Assembly (NCBI RefSeq): GCF_001563225.1
Contig: NZ_CP014206.1
Coordinates: forward strand, 1,612,001-1,676,000
Direction of reading: 5' to 3'
Length of the DNA: 64,000 nucleotides
From: Pseudodesulfovibrio indicus
Lineage (GTDB): Bacteria > Desulfobacterota > Desulfovibrionia > Desulfovibrionales > Desulfovibrionaceae
In this document: piece by piece, positions 50,401-58,800 of the stretch
Layout: every line of letters begins with the position of its first letter
How positions within the stretch are numbered: position 1 is the first letter of the stretch
Program-made: the position numbers and the translations under genes
Notes under the pieces: model-generated
Told to the model about the DNA's origin: nothing
The model's input: the letters and a program-made list of their open reading frames with translations, nothing else
Databases searched by the model: none

Positions 50401-52287
50401 GCCGTTGCCGAGCGGATCGTAGTAGGAGTGGGAATCGCCCTGCTCGATGGCGGAGTTGAAGTCGGGAACCGCCACAGGGGCGTCGTTGGTGCCGTAGACC
50501 GTGATGGTCAGGGTGGCGGTGTTGCTGACAGCACCGCCGGGATCGACGATCGAGTACTCGAACTGCTCGAGTTCGATCTGGCCTTCTTCGAGGTGGTCGG
50601 CCAGGTCGGGATCGAGGACATACTGATAATCGCCGAGAGCGTTGATCATCAGGGTGCCGTACTTGCCCGCGATCTCATGGTAGGTGGTGGGGTCGGCATC
50701 TTCGTCGAAGTCCCCGAAGGCGGCTTCGTTTCCGCCCAGGATCAGGGAACCGTCGGGGTTCACGCCCAATCCGATTTCACCGTCGTCCGCGCCGTCGTCG
50801 GGGTCGGCGTCGTCGAGCTTGCCGACGTAGTCGATGGAGAACATGCGCAGGGATTCTTGCAGGTTGTCGACGTCGTAGTCGTTCTCCAGCAGGTTGCCGG
50901 AGGTGATGACGTCGGAGTGCGCGCCGTCGGGGTAGGTGATGAAGAAGCCTTCGGCTCCGTCGCCGGCGAGCGGGAAGTAGGCATCGCCGAAATCATCAAG
51001 GAAGGCCTCGAAGCGGGCTTCGGTGCCGTCCGCATCGGGGTAGAGGTACTGCAGGTAGCTGGCGAAGGTCGGCTGCGACCCTTCGGGCAGGCCCCAGTCC
51101 GTGGGATCCCAGTCGGGATCGCTGGTCCAGGCCGCGGGAGGTTCGGGCATGATGCCGGTCACGGACTTGATGTAAAAATCGTTGGAGCTGTAATCCCGCC
51201 AGGCGGCTTCGGAGGAAACCGTGACGGTGTCGATGAAGTCGTTGAAGTCGTTGCCGTCAACCGTCAGATTGATGGTGATCTGGCCGCCGAAATCGAGCTG
51301 CACGGTGCCCACCGGGTTGCCTTCCATGTCGAACAGCGTGCCGTTGTGGGTGTGGCTGCCCAGACCGATGGTGTAGGTGTCGCCACCCATGGTGGTGACG
51401 ATCAGGGAGGCGTCGTCGCGACCGAAGTCGCCCCATTCATTGAAGCCGCCGAGCACGATCTGGACATCGTTCTGCGGCATGGTGAAGTCGATCAGGATCG
51501 CTTCGGCATCGCCGCCTTCGTTGTCTATATAAGGATTGTCTTGCTGCGGGGGCTGGGGGGGAGCGAAGCGGTAGTTTCCGTCCTGGCCTTCACCGGGGTA
51601 CTCGGGCTGATCGGGGAGGTCGTTGCCGCCGGACACGCCGAGGTTGCCGCTTCCCAGTCCGAACCACGTACCCGTGCCGCCGAGGGCGGTCAGGGTGGCG
51701 AAGTCGCTGTAATCGCCTTCGGTGCCGGGATCGGTGATCGTGAAATCAGTGGTGGTGATGATGTGGATGCCGGGGTTGAAGTCGACATCGCCCTGCTCGG
51801 TCACTTCGCCGGCGTCGGGAATAGCCGTGGGCGGATCGTTTTCAGGAGTGTCCACGCCCGTCGGGAAAAGATGCGGGTCATAGGCGTCGCCCTGGCCGCC
51901 GAGGGCGGTCAGGCCCGCGAACATCGCGCCGGGGTCGTCGTTATAGGCGCCCGCGCCCGAACCGGAGGCCGCGCCGTCGGCCGCGGTTTCGAGGTCGGTC
52001 TGGTCGCCCTGGTCCGCGAATGCGAAAAGATACACGTCACCTGCAACGACTTCGCCGTCCATCATCTGGAAAGTGGGGAGGGTGCCGGCTTCCGCCAGCG
52101 CCTGATAGCCCTCGAGGATGATCGTCCCGCCGCCTTCGATGGCGATCTGAAGGTTTCCGTCCTTGCCGGTGAATTCAGCTTCGGAAATATCGAAGTTGAA
52201 ATGTACCGGGGTCTCTGCCGTGAGTTGATAGGTCTGCGTCTTGCCTGCGCCGGGCAGGGAGATTTGCAGTTGCTTGGGGTCAGCCAT
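38455..52287 (-). CDS. Giant LapA-type RTX adhesin (4610 aa)
   Basis: 4610 aa. Residues 1-95 form a retention-module-like domain (LQISLPGAGKTQTYQL; GGGTIILEGYQALAEAG; VVAGDVYLFAF). Next comes a candidate LapG site, TAAD at 101-104, in a flexible Gly/Ala/Ser linker. About 3600 residues of VCBS/cadherin-like repeats follow, each closing in a GTNDAPVA-like phrase. A von Willebrand A domain lies at about 3780-3985 with MIDAS motif DRSRS. Near 4420-4500 are GGxGxDxUx-type RTX nonapeptides (AGSDSIHGGAGDDLIYGGEGND), and the end is a type I secretion signal. AGGAGG precedes the ATG. The protein should be exported by the LapB/LapC/TolC system and held at the surface for adhesion and biofilm formation. 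It is rich in Asp, Gly and Thr. Confidence 0.95.
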   Translation of the reverse strand: MADPKQLQISLPGAGKTQTYQLTAETPVHFNFDISEAEFTGKDGNLQIAIEGGGTIILEGYQALAEAGTLPTFQMMDGEVVAGDVYLFAFADQGDQTDLETAADGAASGSGAGAYNDDPGAMFAGLTALGGQGDAYDPHLFPTGVDTPENDPPTAIPDAGEVTEQGDVDFNPGIHIITTTDFTITDPGTEGDYSDFATLTALGGTGTWFGLGSGNLGVSGGNDLPDQPEYPGEGQDGNYRFAPPQPPQQDNPYIDNEGGDAEAILIDFTMPQNDVQIVLGGFNEWGDFGRDDASLIVTTMGGDTYTIGLGSHTHNGTLFDMEGNPVGTVQLDFGGQITINLTVDGNDFNDFIDTVTVSSEAAWRDYSSNDFYIKSVTGIMPEPPAAWTSDPDWDPTDWGLPEGSQPTFASYLQYLYPDADGTEARFEAFLDDFGDAYFPLAGDGAEGFFITYPDGAHSDVITSGNLLENDYDVDNLQESLRMFSIDYVGKLDDADPDDGADDGEIGLGVNPDGSLILGGNEAAFGDFDEDADPTTYHEIAGKYGTLMINALGDYQYVLDPDLADHLEEGQIELEQFEYSIVDPGGAVSNTATLTITVYGTNDAPVAVPDFNSAIEQGDSHSYYDPLGNGETVPGDFDPADGNGLVEATGGGYGERIIHSYSENNGSYDGGNASYEARDAQVDYLDTYDDAHSLIDITDVFTNGVNINGVNYTTVSVNTNGTLVFGNEASTWHPDPSALEDSTSPMIAGMWDDLDPGVGGEMYMDIDEANGVITFTWLNIAPNSSGTLEEGGDYQNSMQIRLYDLGNGDFGVEIRYADISWVNSNGTTDNSVPIGGWSNGDGDFDLVDGSHTSAFLDVEDTSNVDHPGVWAWVVRDGEFGDMIEGSALMHDFTTVVRAEGNVLTDLNPDFDGSDDGSALDLDHDGDVEGDAITVIGIYAHGTQQQETFDYHREDADGNILSGDFGSDAGVNTVVDDDGGALRIWGEYGVLVISANGDYTYTPMGDAAEALNYDDSPVERFTYMIMDEHGAIDYANLSITVYGANDAPTVESDSNYIVEFGANPGYFDHHYRASVGGNVLRNDSDVDDDYIYVEKISNGVDPVEDVTEGGSYTEIDGQFGTLKIWSNGHYEYTLDQENDAVQALNVNEYGIPDTLTDTFTYTATNSWDDGVSSSTELNITIVGTNDAPEAHNDVPTFLMANDFEAADGLESYSTSGMTFTALVNNHYEPDPNLTYVEGKGLGVRDHGDSSPAIDNSGDRNGVRIDFDDPVDKVSINLADIDFKDDIKVYVDLDGARDKFFILDASQGDIVYDRFGNATLELDFDHDINSVTLWTTNEQFTTDSFYIKSVVVTPDTAGETGVHAVEAGSHHDYLIDMDGPDVAATLVGGNVLLNDTDVDDLDYGDGDHSATDLSVIGVRYGHHYESVDQDGDPTVIVGKFGTLTIHADGSYTYDPNTRDANKLNDGETGEDTFTYVITDNHDGGGTYYGQQAYDSATLTITVEGTNDAPIARPDINHIVESVGGDTFDVDTTALAGHLNDSGVWVDPNFSITAGTAHNHYGNVSFQDGGRILTDDGNSAGLGVNSPGNSDINDSEVDTLNGDDHWTEALSIDFQESMASVTITLSSFYKNGPDGSHTEQARLIAYDAEGNQIGFVDVHGTTSGVLEVNLDGASLGTDSLIAQVVVMPLDDGANYNPHNSDFLIQSVSGTTSDAIAHVDGNVIDGAWNGWFHAGRDTDIDNAHHELSVVDVEQGTSHGTSGELDGVNYDFVLQGQYGTLYLQANGDYTYVENPDATDPLNWNDTDTDVFTYTISDNQPGVELHDMSTLTITVHGSNDAPVARNDHNALDESIGGSEFDVDTTALAGHVNDAGVWVDSNFSITAGSALNINGGVSFHEGGRELTDDGNSAGLGVNSPGNSDINDSEVDTLNGDDHWTEALSIDFQESMASVTITLSSFYQNGPDGSHTEEARLVAYNAEGEQIGFVDVQGTPSGVLEVTLDGASLGTDSLIAQVVVLPLDDGANYNPHNSDFLIQSVSGTTSEAIAQVDGNVIDGAWDGHAFAGRDTDVDNAHYELSVVAVEQGTNPGTPGELDGVDYDFVLQGQYGTLYLQANGDYTYVENPAATDPLNWDDSATDVFTYTISDNESWGHARTDSATLTITVNGSNDAPVAFNNTPTTEVAEVTVSDFADAAGLVSYSVNGMTFTAQSTQGEPELDHPYNLTSWLGVDHGADQSAIDGNYGDDSIRIDFELPQESVTITLGAFNAYGESDDTAIAKMYDAGGNFLGSVTLNYDSHTNTFVLNPGNGFIDHVVVETNGAWHSDFYIDSVTALAPVNGGVDVHAAEESSTNDLPGDAHGDMDAIAVAGNVLADPDAEGNIDSDVDNLDYTDANTPPVELSVVNIVFEGDTTVLGSDGTAEIEGNYGTLVIKADGTYTYTPDSDKTDALNEGDQVQETFTYTVSDNEPGHAQYDMANLVITLDGSNDAPVATADSVHQLFNGIVTKTFDNWFGADGDAVFHANGITVTALSSTGEAALEYHNGNLGVRTGNDNNDEIDNSGPDEGVRIDFELLQDHVVLDLDGFYTGDDATITLYDLEGDLLGTLNLSDYNNHVTLDASALTGGEKFASIVIQTPSGFSSEFTINSISAKVLAYGSDGDPSEDASQWHFSYPYVIEGDDVTGNVLLNDSDIDNGDWLDSPDQTVELSVSGIASDTVPGNAASHDDGVFTIDGKYGTLTIQANGRYFYEVDQESLATQELDDDFDGTEEFTYTIVDPGGLHSTASLSFTVQGANDAPVAENDELDGTVSVFTTNFADADGLQVWETDGMTFTALRNGSPNGWLEVRDDDNGAEPNGMVGVSGDYDNSPAIDGNGWTDSVLIDFDDPMSSVTISLSSYAHSGGDHDDVTFVLKGINGEPLGTVNVENTDTHEFTFSTADTGGAFIGSIEVQSTDSSDDFYIDWVRGEGPAYVEDTSITISAADILANDTDIDDVDMGDAEYNGSNLDLSIASVFGEHSGPYSSHGGSATLNEDGSVTFSPDDDFNGTAWFWYVAKDDNGDLSNPAKVTLNIANANDAPTANPDTDSVYEYDGQMDNDGPLYPVATGNILTDDSPGDAGDSDNGADTDPDNQDNNPWDPVSGPPTLDDQLSLVSVTYGNETKDFENGDVSFETAYGRITFSVDGSYTYVATEKSDVLNVDNDGQEVFSYVMQDEAGAQSGSTLTIDVLGINDAATFTERNVVEATEDSGVDETTGMIQASGTVVADDVDSPETFNPSTQHDGYGGTFTILANGNWTYTVPNDAPARYDAVQSLDDGEKLNLPGFTVTSADGTEYVVHPVVNGVNDAPVALDDAFGYIPAQQSVITDVDHTAFSAANNWSFGGVTLTASGIGSNPVLVDSGDGVGVQSGNDYSSTQIDGKNDESVTINFDQGQHTATITLNWYDTDDAPTFIVYDTGGQVIENADLIIAPPVITGTAAYNQETTYEYTVTANGDQIGSIEVQADFYQPNPSGQWYDAADFVVQSVHAETEGTPAQFLYSEDGGPITLAAGDILANDYDVDIEDFGIGKIYDDTDPLYAPVGGTVSMVGDVVTFSPEADFNGTASFWYSAYDGTDYSAPAKVTIAIAPTDDPVTARDDTGDANGLFEVTEDGTAAEAVVTGNVILNDEAPDGWQTNPVSGDVNAIDFGGSTSSHSGYGHEVQGTYGTLYYNEDGTFRYELDNDNPALDDLDDTTTETFGYTATDSDGSFGTANLVISVNGVVDNTGPTAVPDEYNLDTGFNVVTEAGVNVTTSSSNYLIMLDRSRSMSDQDRIEPAEAAIVNMLQKLQSELPVGAEVKIGMVDFSDTASTQTFTLVGGNPNAPTGLNYAISQIDTGQTGVWTNYDAAFQHGYAWAQAHPGATQAIFISDGDPTTDINGVSWETLSENLGNLPGVNLTAVALGEALDMGNLNDIDETGQATVIDDDDPTGLQSLLVDIVDETNTDLTTASGNVIDGHGTALPGNLLPGEDSDPDGDDLEVVSISHGTETITLADPDTSDTDTTKSAVIKGEFGTLHIDENGEYTYTPDQAAADALNDGDHGVDTFTYTIVDTSGEPAQAEVTFWINGANDGVVAVGDMNHGASLTTTTTTPPAEWVHHDGVEQLNLVITNSMLNGQQTSINPTGSGMTITGSSPQDFDLVFHSSGLGIETEYTNNSEWWKTDTWTDANKEIGNVTHYYDHYFDSYWPSSNSVAEGLTISFDNPQGKVVIALNGITGSENVTAYAYYGSNPTPVATATVVNGQLVLIDDNYSRTNAQALITRVELVSEAGTSYTLDSVTTYGPDTWTQQSQPPVTTYSGAAVTGFLQTNDYDVDTVGALSVVLLDSTGTWGNLTLDSTTLEYTYTPDVDALNASGTPPTGSFVETFTYEVTSPDGTTDVGTLLVPVNLNPSATVELGGGDNAYTGVATDDVIDGQAGSDSIHGGAGDDLIYGGEGNDILNGGTGNDIIFGGAGDDIINVSTGNDVIALGEGKDVVMIDVDYLADNGGANVTIADFSDKDGDVLDLNNANGYTLNFQEVLDDASATGSHYLQLTLSDGDADSSNDIVIKLMGAHVAANPPANDFVIDSNTIDDVIQQIIDSPDNN
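45791..47780 (-). repeat. Two tandem ~990-bp (329-330 aa) repeats in the complete adhesin
   Basis: Copies at about 45791-46780 and 46781-47775, mostly identical at the protein level (for example DGNSAGLGVNSPGNSDINDS and GDDHWTEALSIDFQESMASV in both). Each contains a jelly-roll-like part followed by a VCBS repeat. They reflect internal duplication. Confidence 0.85.
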
Positions 52288-52344
52288 GGTGTCCTCCTAA
52301 AAAAGTATATGAGCAATAAAAATCAGACGGTCTCGTAGTCTTAT

Positions 52345-52373
52345 TGTATACATAGAAGTGAAAATATCGTCAA
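52345..52373 (-). promoter_or_regulatory. Sigma-70-type promoter of the complete adhesin gene
   Basis: On the minus strand TTGACG (52368-52373) and TATACA (52345-52350) are separated by exactly 17 bases, in front of a leader of about 50 bases and the adhesin ATG at 52287. Confidence 0.75.
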
Positions 52374-52803
52374 TTGGGGAAAGGATTAGTAAAATAGTGG
52401 GTTAGCATGTGGAGAAAGGGGGGTAACGGCCCGGAAGTGGCCTGTCTTCGGGGGGAACTGGAAGGGGTGATTTAAGGCGATTGTAGACGATTTTGATATT
52501 TATCCACAATAGGCTGTTAAAAAGAAAATGTTGCCTGAAGAGTTTTCCCCTGAGTTTTGCATATCGAAGGAGCTATGCAACGTATCGAATTCATGTATGA
52601 AAGAATGGCAATGGCAGAGGTGAAAAAAAATGTGACTTTTTTTAACGCCTCATAAAGTCCCGCTGATGATGCCTCAAGTACTGTCAAGATCGGCTTTTCA
52701 AAATAATCAAAACAATGGCGGGTAGTTGTGGTTTCGCTTGACGCGAAATCGATGGCTGGCGGCCGGCGGGGCGCCGGAAAAAAGGTAAGGGCAAGGGGGA
52801 GCA
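52374..52803. other. AT-richer intergenic region between the two adhesin genes
   Basis: About 430 bases, clearly lower in GC than the genes around it. It lies upstream of the promoter of the complete adhesin and so may hold its regulatory sites. A 95-codon minus-strand frame crosses it but has no ribosome site or recognisable product. Confidence 0.45.
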
Positions 52804-52885
52804 AAACAAAAAAAGGAACCGCGTTTTGGACGCGGTTCCCTGCGTGGTCGGTGAAAACGGCCCGGCCGGGGGGCCGGGCCGTTTT
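52804..52885 (-). terminator. Two tandem terminators after the second adhesin gene
   Basis: The first hairpin in transcription order (52872-52885 with 52854-52867, 14-bp perfect stem) begins 3 bases after the stop and is followed by a short T-run made by its own arm. The second (52830-52839 with 52815-52824, 10-bp stem) is followed on the minus strand by a long T-rich run (52804-52814). Together they separate the two adhesin genes. Confidence 0.88.
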
Positions 52886-52888
52886 GGG

Positions 52889-55800
52889 TTAGCTCGAGTG
52901 GTTGCCGCCGGAGTTGATGATCGACTGAATGAGGGTATTCAAATCGTCGCCGGTGCTGATGGGCTCGGGAGTATCGGGGATATGGTTCATATCGGGGTTC
53001 ACGCCCTGGAGAATGACGGTCATGTCGTGCTGGCCGTCCAGGTCGGTGAACACCAGGTTCAGATCGGAGTTGTTGACGCCCGAGGTCGAGACCTCCACAG
53101 AGACCTTTCCGTCTCCGATCAGGTGGTCGATGGCGAACAGGTCTTCACCCTGGTGGAAGTCGGTGACCGTCATGGTCCCGTCTCCGCCGTTCAGGTAGCT
53201 CGGATCGATGGTGATGGTGTCGGCACCCTCGCCCAGGGTCACGGTGTCGTGGCCGGAGCTGATGAAGACGTTGTCGTCTCCGGACAGGCCGAAGAGGATG
53301 TTGTCTCCATCGTCGCCGAGCAGGATGTCGTTACCGGTGGTACCGACCACTACCGAGCTGTCTCCGGCAACCGTGATGGGGAATTCCAGCGTTGCCATGC
53401 TGGTCATGCCGTCGGAGTCGGTAATCTGGTATTCGAAGGTTTCGACACCGGGGCCATTGACCGAGTTTATCAGGGTCGAGTCCACATGGTACTCGAAGTG
53501 TCCGTCCGTATGCAGGGTCAGGTCGCCGTATTGGCCATGGATGACGCCGCTGGTGGCGCTGCCGTCGGTGGTGGCGTCCGCCAGGGAGACGTATCCGTCC
53601 GCACCCGAAGCACCGAGCACCGTGAGTTCGGTCCCGGTCCCGTGGGTCTGCACATGATCGACGTCTTCGGCGTCGAAGTCGTTCAGCAGCACATTGCCGG
53701 TGAGGGTGGACGGGGTCATGGTCGCGGACACCCAGTCGACGCTCGAGGCAACCGCGGTGGCGTTCAGGGATTCCAGGTAGAAGGAATCGTGCTTGTCGTC
53801 ATTAGCACCGATGGTGATGCTCGTGATGTTGCCGGTGGCGGTGAACACTCCCTTGGAGTAGGTGCCGGTGCCGCCCTCCACGTGGAACGAAGGAGTGTCG
53901 CTCTTGCCCTGGATGTCTCCGAGGGTGATCGTCACCGTGGCCTGCGGCCTTTCGAAGGTGATGATCATGTCTTCGTCATAGTAGCCGTCGATGTTGTTGG
54001 TTTCGTCACCGCCAGGCTCGCCGGGGTTGTTGACGCCCAGCCCGCCGGTGCCGACCTTGGCCACGTTGGCGTCATCCCAGTAGTTGAAGATGAAACCGTC
54101 GTGGATGCTCTCCGCGCTGATGGTGAAACCATCGCCGTGATAGACTCCGTCGGAGATCGTGCCGTTGAAGTTGGTCTCATCGATTACCGGGGTGTTGTGA
54201 TAGCCGGGCGTGAGCTGCATTCCGGCATAGACGTCGTTGACCGCCACCGGGGCGTCGTCGGCGCCGTTGATCATGAAGCTGACGGTTTCCTCGGCGGTGC
54301 CGCCGTGTCCGTCGGATACCTGATAGGTGAAGGACTCGGTCCTTGATTCGCCGGTGGACAGCGCGTCGGCCGCGGGCTGATCGGGGACATAGGTGTAAAC
54401 GCCATTGGCGCTGATGGTCAGCGTTCCGTACGTGCCGGTCACGACTGCGGTATCGGCATCGTCCGCGCCGGAGCCGACATCGCTGAGGTCGGTGAAGAGG
54501 CCGTGATTGGCTTCATCGCCGAGTGCTATGCCGACCACTGTCAGGTCGTCGCCGTCCGGATCCGTGTCGTTGTCGAGTACGTTGCCGGTTGCGGTCGTGC
54601 CTTCGGTGCTGGTCACGGTCAGAATGTCCTGCAGCAGTCCATTCAGGTCCTTCGGGTTATCGAGGTTGATGCCATTGCCGTCTTCGTTGACCTGGTTGAT
54701 GTACTTCATGGAATCGCTACCCATCTCGATACCGACGCCTGTGACATGGGTGTTGCTGTGCAGTGTCGCCAGATCATCCTGCCAGTTGTGCGTATTGTTG
54801 GGCGCGCCGTCCGACATGAATATGACCTCGGTATCGATGCCGTTAGACTCGTTGGTCACCCAGTTGTTGGCCGCCTGGAAAGCCGCCTCGTAGTTGGTCG
54901 AACCGTAAGCGTCGAAGCCGGAGATGAAGTTGATCCCTTCCTGGTACCCGGTTGTCGCCGGGTCGCCGGTCAGCGTGATGGTCTTACCTTCGGTGTTGCC
55001 GTCGAAGTCGATCAGGCCGACCTTGACCGAACCGCCGCTGATGTTGACCTGCTCCTGGAGACTATCCAGCATTTGATAGAGAGCCGCCTTGGCTTCGCCG
55101 ATCCTGTCGTGAGTGGACATGGACCCCGAGGTGTCCACGATCAACAGGTAGTTGACCGGGTTGGACTCGAAGTTGGTGCCGCCTTCCGTGACGACATTGA
55201 TGTCGTTGGCGGTGCCCGGCAGATCCTGGAAGAGGTCGGGCGACGTCACGGGGTCATGGTTGGTCGAGATGACATCCAGGGTCACCGTGGCGGAATCCGT
55301 CAACTTGCCGTCGGAGACGGTGTATTCGAACTGTGCCGGGCCGGTGTAGCCGTCCTCCGGGGTGAAGACCAGGCCGGTCTGCCCGAGGTCGTTGGTCTCC
55401 ATGGTCACGGTGCCGATCAGGTTGTTGTTGCCGTCGTAGACGTTGTGATCGTAGTCCGTGATGGTCAGCGGGTCGCCCTCGGGGTCGGTGTCGTTGCCCA
55501 GGACGTTGACGAACAGGGAGCCGTCTTCGTCCAGGGTCAGCGGGTCGGCTGCGGAGCCGTCGTCCACCGCGTCGGGGCCGTCGTTCACCGGGGTGACCTG
55601 GATGGTCACGGTGGCGGTGTCTTCCAGCTCGCCGTCGGAGACGGTGTACTCGAACTGCGCCGGGCCGTTGTAGTCGCCCACCGGGGTGAAGACCAGGCCG
55701 GTCTGTCCGAGGTCGTTGGTCTCCATGGTCACGGTGCCGATCAGGTTGTTGTTGCCGTCGTAGACGTTCTGGTCGAAGTCCGTGATGGTCAGCTGGTCGC

Positions 55801-58800
55801 CTTCGGGGTCGGTGTCGTTGCCCAGGACATTGACGAACAGGGAGCCGTCTTCGTCCAGGGTCAGCGGGTCGGCTGCGGAGCCGTCGTCCACCGCGTCGGG
55901 GCCGTCGTTCACCGGGGTGACCTGGATGGTCACGGTGGCGGTGTCTTCCAGCTCGCCGTCGGAGACGGTGTACTCGAACTGCGCCGGGCCGTTGTAGTCG
56001 CCCACCGGGGTGAAGACCAGGCCGGTCTGTCCGAGGTCGTTGGTCTCCATGGTCACGGTGCCGATCAGGTTGTTGTTGCCGTCGTAGACGTTCTGGTCGA
56101 AGTCCGTGATGGTCAGCTGGTCGCCCTCGGGGTCGGTGTCGTTGCCCAGGACGTTGACGAACAGGGAGCCGTCTTCTTCCACGGTCAGCGGGTTCTCGGC
56201 GGAGCCGTCGTCCACCGCGTCGGGGCCGTCGTTCACCGGGGTGACCTGGATGGTCACGGTGGCGGTGTCTTCCAGCTCGCCGTCGGAGACGGTGTACTCG
56301 AACTGCGCCGGGCCGTTGTAGTCGCCCACCGGGGTGAAGACCAGGCCGGTCTGTCCGAGGTCGTTGGTCTCCATGGTCACGGTGCCGATCAGGTTGTTGT
56401 TGCCGTCGTAAACGTTCTGGTCGAAGTCCGTGATGGTCAGCTGGTCGCCCTCGGGGTCGGTGTCGTTGCCCAGGACGTTGACGAACAGGGAGCCGTCCTC
56501 TTCCACGGTCAGCGGGGCGGCTGCGGAGCCGTCGTCCACCGCGTCGGGGCCGTCGTTCACGGCGATGACCTTGACGGAAGCCACGGCGCTGTTGCTGGGC
56601 TCGCCATGGTCGTCGTAGACCGTGATGGTGTACTCGCGCAGGTTTTCGATGTCCTCGGTGGAGGGGTTGTCGGCCAGCGGGTTGTCCGAGTTGTTGCTGA
56701 AGGTCAGGGTCTGGAGCATGGCCTCGTAATCGGCCTTGGACGCGACGCCTTCAATGGTCCAGGTGACGGTGCCGTCTTCTTCGTTGTAGACCTGCCCCTT
56801 GTCGTCGAAGCCCGTGGTGTCCATGGACAGGATATCGCCTTCCATGGGCGTGTAGGTGATGGTGATGGAGGACATGTTGTCGGAATCGACGTCCGAGATG
56901 TCCACCGCGCCGGTGACGTGCACCGGTCCGTCGCCCTCGGTGAAGACCACCGGGCCGCTGTCCGGGCCTGCGGCGCCCGGCTGCTCGTCGGCCAGGATGT
57001 CGTCGAAGTCGTCGTCATCGCCAGGGGTCTTGTAGCCGTCCACCAACTGGTCGTCGACCTCCACTTCATAGTCGTGGTTCGGGTCGTCGCCGAAGGTGGC
57101 CTCGGTCTCGTTGGGGTTCAGGTCCATGTTGTCGAAATGGACGTTATAGGTGGTCTGGTGGCCCTGGTCGTCGGTGAAGACGACGTCCCATTCACCGGTG
57201 GTGTCGTTCCACTGGAAGGACGGGGTGCCCTGCGGGGTGGCCCCGTTCTGGACGTCCACCAGGAAGTAGTGCAGGTCCGCGCCGTCGCCGTAGGTGGTCA
57301 GCACCTCGCCGGGGGTGGCGTCCTGGACGTCTTCCATGATGATCTCGGGGTTGACCGGCACGCCGTCGGCCATCTCGTAGATGCCGAGCATGTTGTGGTA
57401 GCTGGCCTCGTGGTCCACGTAGACCACCTGCCCGGCGGACAGGTCCAGGGTCGGGCCGTCGTTGGTTCCGGTCACGGTGAATTCGGCCGTGGCCGTGTCG
57501 GTGCCGCCCTTGCCGTCGTCCACCTGGTATTCGAAGGAGACGGTCTTGGTCTCGCCCGCGGCGAGGTGGTTGTAGGCCGAGTCGGTGGCGTCGAAGTAGA
57601 CGTTGCCGTCGGCATCCATGGTCACGCCCGCGGGGAGGTCGTCCACTGCGGAGTAGGTCAGGGTGTCGGGAGCGTGGGCGGCGTCGCCGATGGTGTCCAC
57701 ATCGTCGTCGTTGGTGCCCACGTTGCCCACCAGGTGCAGGCCGTTGGCCGCAGTGCCGGTGGACCCTTCGGCGATGGAGCCGAAGGTGTCGTCCCCGGCC
57801 ACCGGGGCGTCATTGAGGCCCTCGACCGTGATGGTCAGGGTGGAGGTGTCGGTCAGGCCGCCCTCGTCGCTCATGGTATAGGTGATGACTTCCTTGGGAT
57901 CGTAGTCTTGCACCAATCCTTCTTCGGCCGCGGTGAAGGTGTAGTCGCCGTTCGAGGTGATCTGCAGGGTGCCGTAGTCGGTGGCGAAGGAGCCGTTGTA
58001 GGCGCTTTCCTGGCCGTCCACGGTGATGGTGTCGTTGGTGAAGTCCACGACGGTCACGGTTCCGTCCGCAGCCGTGTAGGTCAGGCTGGTCAGGGACGGG
58101 GTGTCGTCGTTCGGGGTGTTGTCGCTGTTGTCGGGATCGACGGTGTTGTCCAGCACGTTGCCTTGCGCGACCTCGGCGGTGTTCAGCACCCCGTCGGGCT
58201 CGGTCACGGACACGGTCTCGTTGTCGTCCACCGGGGCATCGTTCACCGGGGTGACCTCGATGTCCAGGGTGGAGGTATCGGTCAGGTTGCCGTCGGAGAC
58301 CGTGTAGGTGATCTGCGGCACGTCGCCGTTGAAGCCGTCGGCCGGCTCGAAGGTGTAGTCGCCGTTGGCGTCGATCTGGATGGTGCCGACGCCGTTGATG
58401 GTCACCTTGTCGCCCGCCTCATGGGTTTCGGAGTCTCCGGCCACCTGGAAGGAGTCGATGTGCAGGCTGTCGCCGTCCACATCGGACGCATTGTCGAGCA
58501 GGTTGCCGGACTTGTCGGTATCCTCTGCGGTGGACACGGTCTCGTTGTCGTCCACCGGGGCGTCGTTCACCGGGGTGACCTCGATGTCAAGGGTGGAGGT
58601 ATCGGTCAGGTTGCCGTCGGAGACCGTGTAGGTGATCTGCGGCATGTCGCCGTTGAAGTCGTCGGCCGGCTCGAAGGTGTAGTCGCCGTTGGCGTCGATC
58701 TGGATGGTGCCGACGCCGTTGATGGTCACCTTGTCGCCCGCCTGATGGGTTTCGGAGTCTCCGGCCACCTGGAAGGAGTCGATGTGCAGGCTGTCGCCGT

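Noticed and set aside
50215-52338. 707-codon plus-strand frame opposite the start of the complete adhesin
   Set aside because: Antisense to the retention module and first repeats, which are clearly real; low-complexity Val/Gly product.
52517-52803. 95-codon minus-strand frame between the adhesin genes
   Set aside because: It starts directly after the T-run of a terminator, lacks a ribosome site and shows no recognisable fold.
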